Positions 1 to 5,466 of a stretch of DNA of 5,477 nucleotides are shown here, piece by piece (position 1 is the first letter of the stretch; each line of letters begins with the position of its first letter). A program made the translations under genes and the position numbers. This DNA is from Patescibacteria group bacterium (lineage in GTDB: Bacteria; Patescibacteriota; JABMPQ01; JAHIRA01): assembly GCA_018818905.1 (NCBI GenBank), contig JAHIRA010000067.1, positions 1 through 5,477 on the forward strand. The letters are read 5' to 3'. The notes beneath the pieces are model-generated. The model made no database searches and was not told the DNA's origin. It worked only from the letters and a program-made list of their open reading frames with translations.

Positions 1-1967
1 TCAACATCGCCAGCAGCCACTTGAACTCCAGTTCTAATATGATCTGCATAGGCAAAATAGTTTAGAATTCTAACCCCATAACGTGTATAAGCCATGACTT
101 GGGGCCCACCACCAGAACCTGCTCCAGTCAGAATTTCTTCTTTACCATCTCCGTTAATATCTCCTGAGCCAACATAGACCCCGCCTCGAAAAGTTTTTCC
201 GTAGGCAAAAAAGCCAGGAGTAAATTTGGGATTACCATTGATATCAAAAACACGAACTTGCGGGCCACCACCGTTTCCCGTCCCGGTAATAATTTCTTTG
301 GTGCCGTCATTATCAACATCACCGGCCGCGACATAAACCCCTCCGGTAAATTGTTCTGGATAAGCATAGAAACTTGTTCTGAGCGTTCCGTCATTGTTGT
401 AAACTTTGACTTGAGGCACGCCACCAGGTCCGGGAGCCGTAATCACATCGTCCTTGCCATCAGCATTGACATCCCCGGTAGCGACCCGAAGTCCTGTTCG
501 CCAATAGCTAGGGAAAGCAAAAAAACCGGCGCTAGACAAACTTCCGCCTGAATCAAAGAAACGAGCTTGTGGCCCACCGGTGTCCCCTGCCCCAGCCACA
601 AACTGAGCCTGAAAAGCCTGAACATCGGCTGGGGTAATAGCTGACCAGTTACCAACTGAATTTTGTGTTTTGACTTCAATGTTATGCTCGCCTTCAGTAA
701 GAGTACCAGTCGCAAAATTGAAGCTTTCTGCCCCCTCATTGAAACTACCATCAGTTGCTGAGGCTTCTTGCCAATCACCTCCATCAATGCGGTACTGAAC
801 TTTTGAGATGGTGTTAACGGAAATATTTCTTCTGGCTTGGCCGTAATGAAGAGTTGAGAAATATTCGTTTTCGTTGGTTAATGGCTGAACTTCAGCGGTA
901 CCACGAATAGTGATATTGAGGGAGCCACTTCTTGAAGTCACAGTGACTTTGGGATTGGTGTCGACGACATTGTTGAAACCATCACCATTGGAATCCCACA
1001 GGCCCATTTGCCCTTCGGCGTAACGGTCTATTTCGTTATTTGTGTATGGAGTCACGCCCCCTCGCATGATACTGGATACATTGAGATCACAACTGCCGCC
1101 ACCTTGACTATATTGACTATTTTGATTCTGCACATTCAGATAACCAGCTGAAGCGGCACAATCTTGCCCTGCGGAAAAATATTGATCTAGAGCATAAAAA
1201 GAATGACCTAATTCATGAGCTGTCACGGCATCCATATTGCCAATACCATAATTATAATTGTTATAAGTCATGACCATAAAAGGTCCCCCATAGTAGGAAT
1301 AAGCAAACATGCCATCACTAAAGCGACTTGTAGCTGGAGTACTGCCGGTATTGGCGACAAAAACAAGAACACCCCAATCGGTATCTTTTTTGGCTATTTG
1401 TTCATTTAGAAAGCCTCGAGAATTGGTGAGGTGGTCAGAAGAGCTGTAGCCAAGCTTGCCCATAATTTCGTCGACCCATAAAGCTTCCCCATTAGCGCCA
1501 CCATCTGTAGCGCCACTTGGTCGTAAAATTGGCTCATAACTAGTCTGGGCTCTAGAGTCAGTTCTGCCGGAAATAATTTCATATTCAAAAGACAAATTGG
1601 CTCTAGGCTCATTGTTGGCCCACCAATTCATCCCGGTTTGCACTTCTGACAGAACATTGTTTTCTTGGGTTGAAGACCAGTTGTACAAATTGGGATCAAC
1701 AGCTCCGTTGCTTTCAGGCAAAATAACTGTTACAGAAACCGATCCGTACATATATTCTGAAGTGTCATAGAAACCAGCATTGTAAGCCGCCCCACCCAGA
1801 TTGTCCGAAGGTCCGCCTCGGTCAGCTTCGACCTTGCCGCGGGTAGGATCAATCAAGCCATCATTAACTAGAGGCTCATAGTCTTCGGCAAAAACTTCTG
1901 GAATTACAAAAAAAATTCCGATTATGAAAAAGCAAAGGAGTATTGGATAGATAATATATTTTGTCAT
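1..1967 (-). CDS. Secreted zinc metallopeptidase-like protein with Ig-like region and FG-GAP repeats (C-terminus beyond left edge)
   Basis: The frame is open for 655 codons from an ATG at 1965-1967 and runs off the left edge without a stop. Residues 1-27 look like a Sec signal peptide: a short basic start, a long hydrophobic core and a VFA cleavage site before EDYEP. Residues 251-261 read HELGHSFYALD, an HExxH zinc motif with Asp261 at the third-ligand position, as in the snapalysin variant (HExxHxxGxxD); the usual Gly is Tyr258. SIMRG with Met301 resembles a Met-turn. Cys270 and Cys293 flank the segment between and could form a disulfide. A calcium loop, DSNGDG, starts at Asp325. Residues 340-455 look Ig-like (VQYRIDGGDW, GEHNIEVKTQNSVGNWS). 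From 456 onward there are four FG-GAP-like repeats. I infer a calcium-dependent, exported or surface protease or adhesin; peptidase activity is not proven. It lies 49 bp downstream of the HEPN gene and may share its transcript. Confidence 0.85.
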   Translation of the reverse strand, partial: MTKYIIYPILLCFFIIGIFFVIPEVFAEDYEPLVNDGLIDPTRGKVEADRGGPSDNLGGAAYNAGFYDTSEYMYGSVSVTVILPESNGAVDPNLYNWSSTQENNVLSEVQTGMNWWANNEPRANLSFEYEIISGRTDSRAQTSYEPILRPSGATDGGANGEALWVDEIMGKLGYSSSDHLTNSRGFLNEQIAKKDTDWGVLVFVANTGSTPATSRFSDGMFAYSYYGGPFMVMTYNNYNYGIGNMDAVTAHELGHSFYALDQYFSAGQDCAASAGYLNVQNQNSQYSQGGGSCDLNVSSIMRGGVTPYTNNEIDRYAEGQMGLWDSNGDGFNNVVDTNPKVTVTSRSGSLNITIRGTAEVQPLTNENEYFSTLHYGQARRNISVNTISKVQYRIDGGDWQEASATDGSFNEGAESFNFATGTLTEGEHNIEVKTQNSVGNWSAITPADVQAFQAQFVAGAGDTGGPQARFFDSGGSLSSAGFFAFPSYWRTGLRVATGDVNADGKDDVITAPGPGGVPQVKVYNNDGTLRTSFYAYPEQFTGGVYVAAGDVDNDGTKEIITGTGNGGGPQVRVFDINGNPKFTPGFFAYGKTFRGGVYVGSGDINGDGKEEILTGAGSGGGPQVMAYTRYGVRILNYFAYADHIRTGVQVAAGDV
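3..602 (-). repeat. Four FG-GAP/VCBS-like repeats of 51-53 residues inside the secreted protein
   Basis: Residues 456-507, 508-558, 559-611 and 612-655 (the last cut by the window edge) share one pattern: a TGxGxGGGPQV-like opening, a short strand with Asp or Tyr, an FFAY-like aromatic stretch, a GGVYVAAGDV-like segment, and a Ca-loop such as DVNADGKDD, DVDNDGTKE or DINGDGKEE. This is the integrin-like beta-propeller blade pattern with a Ca-binding DxNxDG loop per blade. A full propeller normally has about seven blades, so more repeats are expected to the left of the window. The role, by family knowledge, is extracellular binding or structural display. The repeats have clearly diverged from each other, so this is not a recent DNA-level expansion. 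Confidence 0.85.
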
Positions 1968-1981
1968 TTTATTCTTTGTTT

Positions 1982-1986
1982 CTCCT
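1982..1986 (-). promoter_or_regulatory. Shine-Dalgarno AGGAG with unusually long spacing
   Basis: On the minus strand AGGAG is followed by 14 bases before the ATG at 1967, longer than the usual 5-9. There is no ATG, GTG or TTG in frame between the two, and the signal peptide starts naturally at this ATG, so the start call stands. This is the clearest SD-like sequence in the window. Confidence 0.5.
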
Positions 1987-2016
1987 AATTGATAATGAAG
2001 CTTTCTTTGTTTTTGT

Positions 2017-2409
2017 TTATTCCACTCTGTCTTTTATTTGCTTGGCTACTTTCAGGGAAACCTTGTAATAATCCTCTAGTTTATCGTAGAGAGATTTGGC
2101 CATTTCTTCGGAATAGGCATAAGTAGAAATATTTCTGTCCTTTGTCATTTTTAAACAGGTCTCAATTTCTTCGTCAGATAACTCCAAAACATTTCTCGAT
2201 TTACGGAAACAAGACTTTGGAGAAACACACTTAATACCCTCCATCTCTTCCAAAAAAACTTCCATCACTTTCCAAAGTACCTCAAATGTGTGTTCAAAAC
2301 GGTGAATAGCGGCATCTCTACTTAGATCATTGTATTCTACTTCAAGAGCTTCAGACCAGGTTTTTAGGACCTCTTCAAGAATATCAAATCTTTCTTCAAG
2401 GTAAGCCAT
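2017..2409 (-). CDS. HEPN protein, HI0074-type nucleotidyltransferase partner, with altered catalytic motif
   Basis: This is a 130-residue all-helical protein with the hallmarks of the HI0074 (nucleotidyltransferase substrate-binding) branch of HEPN. LSRDAAIHRFEHTFEVLWK at residues 29-47 matches the conserved RDxxIxRFExTFExxWK pattern, and DRNISTYAYSEE at 91-102 corresponds to the conserved DRNxxxHxYxE motif. In active MNT-HEPN toxins this region forms the RNase motif Rx4HxY, and the partner MNT AMPylates the final Tyr. Here Arg92 and Tyr99 are kept but the His position is Tyr97 (codon TAT), giving Rx4YxY. RNase activity may therefore be lost or changed. The ATG at 2409 overlaps the end of the MNT gene by 46 bp, and GAGAAG five bases upstream can serve as SD. 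The length equals the family norm and the start fits the conserved N-terminus, so the overlap looks real and implies translational coupling. Confidence 0.9.
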   Translation of the reverse strand: MAYLEERFDILEEVLKTWSEALEVEYNDLSRDAAIHRFEHTFEVLWKVMEVFLEEMEGIKCVSPKSCFRKSRNVLELSDEEIETCLKMTKDRNISTYAYSEEMAKSLYDKLEDYYKVSLKVAKQIKDRVE

Positions 2410-2681
2410 ACTATCTTCTCTTTAAAAACACTTTTTCTAAATTTTTCCTCAACAGTGCCAAAATCTACCACGTCAACTTCATAAGGTAGCAAAGACTCTT
2501 CAAGATCATCCATGATTTTATACCTGACTTTCTTATCTGCCCCTTCATCTATATACCCAAGATCAACGTCATTAAAACGATCACTTCTAGCCGATGAGCC
2601 ATAGACAAACAAGACAGCATCTTTGTTAAGATGCTTTAGGGCCATATCTCTGATTGTATCTTGATACTTCTTTTTAAGCAT
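2364..2681 (-). CDS. Minimal nucleotidyltransferase (MNT) of the pol-beta superfamily, HEPN partner
   Basis: This 105-residue protein has the pol-beta nucleotidyltransferase signature FVYGSSARSDRFNDVDLG at residues 25-42: Gly28-Ser29 bind the NTP, Asp38 and Asp40 are metal ligands, and Asp70 in the VDVVDF strand is the likely third carboxylate. The spacing GS-x8-DxD is two residues shorter than the common GS-x10-DxD, and the usual Gly of ARG is Ser33; whether this marks a subfamily cannot be told here. By family knowledge, paired MNT proteins act as antitoxins that transfer AMP to a HEPN tyrosine. I chose the ATG at 2681 over upstream starts: residues before it would be antisense to another gene and do not resemble the family, and a strong promoter lies just before it. 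It is first in an operon with the overlapping HEPN gene. Confidence 0.88.
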   Translation of the reverse strand: MLKKKYQDTIRDMALKHLNKDAVLFVYGSSARSDRFNDVDLGYIDEGADKKVRYKIMDDLEESLLPYEVDVVDFGTVEEKFRKSVFKEKIVWLTLKKDLIFLKRS

Positions 2682-2688
2682 TACACTT

Positions 2689-2717
2689 ATTATACAGAGA
2701 AAGAAGAAAAAGAACAA
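2689..2717 (-). promoter_or_regulatory. Sigma-70-type promoter of the MNT-HEPN operon, likely leaderless
   Basis: On the minus strand a perfect TATAAT occupies 2694-2689. A -35-like TTGTTC sits at 2717-2712, giving a 17-bp spacer; only TTG matches the consensus. Only seven bases (AAGTGTA) separate the -10 from the ATG at 2681. Transcription normally begins about seven bases after the -10, so the RNA should start at or next to the A of the ATG, and no SD is possible. This supports both the MNT start and leaderless translation. Confidence 0.6.
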
Positions 2718-2723
2718 TTCTTT
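2709..2723. promoter_or_regulatory. Perfect 6-bp dyad over the -35 of the MNT promoter, possible operator
   Basis: AAAGAA-CAA-TTCTTT is a perfect inverted repeat with a 3-base centre. It spans the -35 element of the minus-strand promoter (2712-2717) and touches the TTG start proposed for the plus-strand gene at 2722. Autoregulation through such a site is common for toxin-antitoxin operons, but this is AT-rich sequence and the dyad is short, so chance remains possible. Confidence 0.3.
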
Positions 2724-2952
2724 GATAAAAAAAGACCTTGGCATTCCACCACATGAAGAATACGCAGACATTAGCGAGAAAAAAAATGGTAAAGCAATAC
2801 TTAGAAAGTTATTCAGAAAAATTTCCATTGAAGCCGCAAAAGAATACCATCCTGACAAAACAAGTAGCGAACCAAAAGAAGTGCAAAAAGTCTATGAAGC
2901 TGCTTTTCAATTCTGTACTCAAATAGCCGCCGAGATAAACAAATACTTGTAA
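2722..2952 (+). CDS. Small J-domain-like protein with an HPD motif
   Basis: This is a 76-residue frame starting at TTG. It has a predicted helix ILRKLFRKISIEAAKEY (26-42), the HPD tripeptide at 43-45 followed by Lys46, then a second helix PKEVQKVYEAAFQFC (51-65) continuing to the C-terminus. This matches helix II, the HPD loop and helix III of DnaJ-type domains, which stimulate Hsp70 ATPase through HPD. Helix II is about one turn longer than usual, and helix I with its YxxLG pattern is poor; only DLGIPPHEEY near the N-terminus hints at it. The start is uncertain: the frame is open from 2665, there is no ATG, and the purine-rich AAGAAGAAAAAG upstream could act as ribosome site. The gene diverges from the MNT promoter and ends 19 bp before a strong terminator, which supports real expression. 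It could be a stand-alone J-like adaptor or a decayed gene. The HPD recognition is moderate evidence. Confidence 0.55.
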   Translation: MIKKDLGIPPHEEYADISEKKNGKAILRKLFRKISIEAAKEYHPDKTSSEPKEVQKVYEAAFQFCTQIAAEINKYL

Positions 2953-2970
2953 AACTCTTTGGGACAAATC

Positions 2971-3003
2971 AAAAAAACCACCAGCTAATTCTGGTGGTTT
3001 TTT
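2971..3003. terminator. Bidirectional intrinsic terminator between convergent genes
   Basis: A perfect stem CCACCAG / CTGGTGG (2978-2984 and 2991-2997) encloses the loop CTAATT. It is flanked by seven A on the left and six T on the right, so either strand gives a GC stem followed by a U-tract; the A/T flanks can also extend the stem. It lies after the plus-strand J-like gene and after the minus-strand permease stop at 3028, and can end both transcripts. Confidence 0.92.
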
Positions 3004-3027
3004 ACTTGAAACAAAATTTAGAAAAGA

Positions 3028-4251
3028 CTACTCGTGTCTCAACGCCTCGATTGGATCGAGCCTAGAAGCTCTAATAGCCGGCGCCACCCCAAAGAAAACA
3101 CCAATAGAGACAGAGACCAAAAAAGCCAAGAGAACAGAGTTGAGTGTGACCGAAAGTGAGAAGCCAACACTATTTGAGATAATAATCGAAGCTAGAATTG
3201 AGATAACTACTCCGGTTACCCCGCCAAGTAAACTAATCAAAATAGCTTCTGTCAAAAACTGGACCAGAATATTTCTATTGGTGGCCCCCACCGCTTTTCT
3301 AATCCCAATTTCTTTGGTTCTTTCTGTCACCGAAACCAACATAATGTTCATAATTCCAATCCCGCCAACCAACAGAGAGATGGAAGCAATGCCTGCCAAG
3401 AAAGCGGTTAATATACCCAAGACTGAGTCCAAAACCGAGATAATTTCTTTTTCAGTCAGGATAGAAAAATCTTTTTCTCCCCCATGGGATCTGAGGAGAA
3501 TTTTCTCGACTTCTGTTTTGATGGTTTCTATCTCGGCCGGAGTCTTGGCATCAATCAGAATTCTATCAACAGTGTCTGCCTTCTGGATGTATTTCTGAGC
3601 TGTCGTGGCCGGAATAGCCACCGAGTTATTATAACTAGGGCCAATAGCAATTTCGCCGGTATCTTTGGCGACACCAATAACCTGATAATTATCACCATTA
3701 ACGATAATTTCTTTTTCAAGAGGATTCTCCGTTCCAAACAAATTCTCGACCGCTTCAAACCCCAAGAAAGCTACTTTTCTTTTTTGTCTCATATCATTCT
3801 TGGAAATGAAGCGACCTTTGTCTAGAGTTAATGTTTGGCCCTTGATGAAAGATTCGTCAGTGCCAAAAATAAGAGGGGTTTTGCTTTTGTTTCTGTATTC
3901 AACTTTGCCACTGGCAATAACAACACCGGAAACTGTTTTGACTTTATCTTCCAAACTTTCTTTCAGTTTGTCTAGATCATCAGAAGTCAAAGTCGCGTCA
4001 CCAAAAACTTGAGCTCCAGAAGAAAAAGCACTAGAGTCTTGAAAATCAATGTCCCCTGGCAAAACAACTATAATATTTGATCCCAAACCTTCTAGCTCAG
4101 AAACAATTTCGTCTCTGGCCCCTTGCCCCAGAGCCATCATCAAAATTACCGCACCCACCCCAATGACAATTCCAAGAACTGTCAGGAAGGTTCTGACTTT
4201 GTTGGCTATGATAGCCTTGATGGCGATTTTTAGGTTTTCGTAGAAATGCAC
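3028..4251 (-). CDS. MacB/FtsX-family ABC transporter permease without an ATPase domain
   Basis: This 407-residue inner-membrane protein has the MacB permease layout. A short cytoplasmic N-terminus (NLKIAIKAIIANKVRTFLTV) leads into TM1 at about 22-42. A large extracytoplasmic MacB-type domain spans about 45-272. Three further helices follow: TM2 about 277-303, TM3 about 328-358 and TM4 about 370-392. The signature VSVTERTKEIGIRKAVGAT at 306-324 and the ending SRLDPIEALRHE are diagnostic of the family. These permeases dimerise and couple to a LolD/MacB-type ATPase to move or release lipoproteins, peptides or drugs by mechanotransmission; the substrate here is unknown. The start is GTG with no visible SD. 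An upstream in-frame TAG at 4263-4261 rules out extension, and the N-terminus fits the family. It follows the 351-residue gene by 46 bp and is probably cotranscribed. No ATPase or membrane-fusion protein gene lies beside it in the window. The stop is TAG, followed by the shared terminator. Confidence 0.95.
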   Translation of the reverse strand: MHFYENLKIAIKAIIANKVRTFLTVLGIVIGVGAVILMMALGQGARDEIVSELEGLGSNIIVVLPGDIDFQDSSAFSSGAQVFGDATLTSDDLDKLKESLEDKVKTVSGVVIASGKVEYRNKSKTPLIFGTDESFIKGQTLTLDKGRFISKNDMRQKRKVAFLGFEAVENLFGTENPLEKEIIVNGDNYQVIGVAKDTGEIAIGPSYNNSVAIPATTAQKYIQKADTVDRILIDAKTPAEIETIKTEVEKILLRSHGGEKDFSILTEKEIISVLDSVLGILTAFLAGIASISLLVGGIGIMNIMLVSVTERTKEIGIRKAVGATNRNILVQFLTEAILISLLGGVTGVVISILASIIISNSVGFSLSVTLNSVLLAFLVSVSIGVFFGVAPAIRASRLDPIEALRHE

Positions 4252-4267
4252 AGGAAGTGGCTATTAA

Positions 4268-4297
4268 CTAGTATTCTTCTACTTCAATTACTTCTTT
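4268..4297 (-). other. In-frame nine-codon extension after the UGA stop of the 351-residue gene
   Basis: Directly after the UGA at 4298-4300 the same frame reads KEVIEVEEY and then TAG, ending 16 bp before the permease start. The residues continue the acidic character of the C-terminus. Every other complete gene in the window ends in TAA or TAG. It may be readthrough, a recent stop mutation shortening the protein, or chance. Confidence 0.25.
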
Positions 4298-5353
4298 TCA
4301 AAACAAACCTGCTTCAGATTCATTAGCCCAAGCTTTGGTTAGGTCATGATCTGTTAATTCTTTTCTGGCCTCTTCTTCTGCTTCTCTGGCTATATGATAA
4401 GCTTCGAGGTTTTCTTTTCTTTCTTTCAGAATTTTGTTTCTGATAGCTTCTATTTCTTGGGCATTTCCTTTCATGTCGTCTAGGAGATCTCCAAAGATGT
4501 TTCTTACTTCTGGACTGCTAAGTCTTTCCTGGGCCGTAGCACGGTAATCAACGAAATATACGTATCCTTGACATGCCTCATCGGGCATCGAGTTAGTAAT
4601 CTCTGTTAGTTTATCGGGATACAAATCAAAAAAGCCACTTCCAATTAATTCCGCCGAAACAGAGGACTTGTCCCTGAGAGCCAGGTACCTTTCAGTATGC
4701 TCAGAATCATAAGACCCTGACGAAATAATTTTTGAAAATCCATTTGCTTCATTTTGGTAGACATCCTCCTTAGAAAGTTTGCCGGCCAATCTAAACAAAA
4801 GATCATGAAAGTCAGTTTTCTCTAGCGCTTTTTGAATTAGCCCTGGATCAGTTTTTGCATCAATAGAGGTACACACCCCCCACAAAGCATATTTATGTAT
4901 TTTCTCCGTCCCAATACCATCTATTACTTTCTCAATAACACGATGGTCAGACAATAAACGGGGAATATCTTGTATCACAAAGTTTTTTGATCTACCCTTA
5001 TAATTTTCTCCATACTCAAACAGAATCTGAAGAATTTCCTCATCACTCAAGCAATCAATTTGCTGAAGCCTTTTCATCGCATGTAAAGGGGTTTTGTAAT
5101 CTATTCTACACAAATCTTCTCCCCGCTTGGAATCAAGATCTTCAACAAGCCCTCTAAGAAATTCTTCACTATTGGAGCATTCAATTAGTTTCTCTAGGTA
5201 TGTTCGATCATCATGGCCATATGTGTCTTTTTCACGAAGCTCATCAACAGCCTTCGCAATACTATCGTCAATATCTCCAGCCCCTCTATCTTTAACAATT
5301 TCTAGAATACAACTTGACGTATTGCAGTCAAGAGCATTAAATGAGGATGTCAT
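4298..5353 (-). CDS. Hypothetical helical cytoplasmic protein with charged C-terminal helix
   Basis: I do not recognise this 351-residue protein. It has no signal peptide, no membrane segment, no Walker motif and no evident catalytic signature, and is acidic. Residues 100-200 form a run of short amphipathic helices (SDEEILQILFEYGEN, IEKVIDGIGTEKIHKYALWG, GLIQKALEKTDFHDLLFRLAGKL) that could be an alpha-solenoid of HEAT-like type; this is an impression, not a family match. Residues 296-336 form a long, highly charged helix rich in Glu, Lys, Arg and Ala, probably coiled coil. Seven cysteines (10, 15, 60, 82, 101, 161, 261) are scattered without metal-site spacing. The ATG at 5353 has no good SD. 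It sits 46 bp upstream of the permease gene on the same strand, so cotranscription is likely, but a functional link is not shown. The stop is UGA, the only one among complete genes here. Confidence 0.8.
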   Translation of the reverse strand: MTSSFNALDCNTSSCILEIVKDRGAGDIDDSIAKAVDELREKDTYGHDDRTYLEKLIECSNSEEFLRGLVEDLDSKRGEDLCRIDYKTPLHAMKRLQQIDCLSDEEILQILFEYGENYKGRSKNFVIQDIPRLLSDHRVIEKVIDGIGTEKIHKYALWGVCTSIDAKTDPGLIQKALEKTDFHDLLFRLAGKLSKEDVYQNEANGFSKIISSGSYDSEHTERYLALRDKSSVSAELIGSGFFDLYPDKLTEITNSMPDEACQGYVYFVDYRATAQERLSSPEVRNIFGDLLDDMKGNAQEIEAIRNKILKERKENLEAYHIAREAEEEARKELTDHDLTKAWANESEAGLF

Positions 5354-5356
5354 CTA

Positions 5357-5400
5357 CAAATAGAAACTGGACTATTTTCAAATAGAAACCGGACTACTTG
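5357..5400. repeat. Tandem pair of 22-bp direct repeats upstream of the 351-residue gene
   Basis: Two adjoining 22-bp units (5357-5378 and 5379-5400) begin CAAATAGAAACYGGACTA and match at 19 of 22 positions. The junction also forms a palindrome, CTATTT-TC-AAATAG (5372-5385). The pair ends three bases before the ATG at 5353 as read on the minus strand. Possible roles are iterated protein-binding sites in the promoter or leader of that gene, or repeats from a mobile-element end. No convincing -10/-35 pair is seen inside. Confidence 0.75.
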
Positions 5401-5413
5401 CCTGAATTGGCAA
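5398..5413. repeat. Small inverted repeat TTGCC-6-GGCAA
   Basis: A perfect 5-bp dyad with a 6-base centre (TGAATT) begins inside the last bases of the tandem repeat. It is too short to act as a terminator and has no T-tract. Operator or chance. Confidence 0.3.
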
Positions 5414-5435
5414 TTGCTGGTTGTTCATCCATACT

Positions 5436-5466
5436 GTTAGGTTAAGACTTTTACTTTTAATCTAAC
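5436..5466. repeat. 10-bp inverted repeat near the right edge
   Basis: GTTAGGTTAA (5436-5445) and TTAATCTAAC (5457-5466) pair over ten positions with one mismatch, which is a G-T wobble in one orientation, around an 11-base loop. The stem is AT-rich and lacks a T-tract, so it is not a classical terminator. It could be a recombinase or regulator site, or part of an element whose body lies to the right of the window. The rest of 5354-5477 shows no gene of useful length. Confidence 0.45.

Noticed and set aside
258..551. Plus-strand open frame opposite the FG-GAP repeats
   Set aside because: It is the antisense shadow of a long, domain-bearing minus-strand gene and has no signature of its own. 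The minus-strand frames at 128-424, 443-787 and 1406-1612 are rejected for the same reason.
2682..2858. Longer N-terminus for the MNT gene, starting at 2858 on the minus strand
   Set aside because: The extra 59 residues are antisense to the J-like gene, are a hydrophobic, Phe-rich by-product of A/G-rich DNA, and do not resemble the MNT family. The promoter at 2689-2717 would lie inside the gene.
2738..2926. Alternative plus-strand frame of 62 codons overlapping the J-like gene
   Set aside because: It is a Lys-rich translation of the same A-rich DNA with no motif; the neighbouring frame carries HPD and runs up to the terminator.
3140..3598. Plus-strand open frames opposite the permease (also 3484-3825, 3800-4012, 4049-4243)
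   Set aside because: They are antisense shadows of the clearly recognised MacB-like permease.
1..5353. Alternative genetic code with UGA as Gly or Trp, suggested by the extension at 4268-4297
   Set aside because: The peptidase-like gene alone has dozens of glycines and several tryptophans, all encoded by GGN and TGG, with no in-frame UGA; the permease shows the same for glycine.
5127..5363. Plus-strand open frame opposite the start of the 351-residue gene
   Set aside because: It is a Ser-rich antisense translation, has no ribosome site, and competes with a frame more than four times longer.
5357..5400. CRISPR array
   Set aside because: There are only two units, placed back to back with no spacer between them, and no cas genes.
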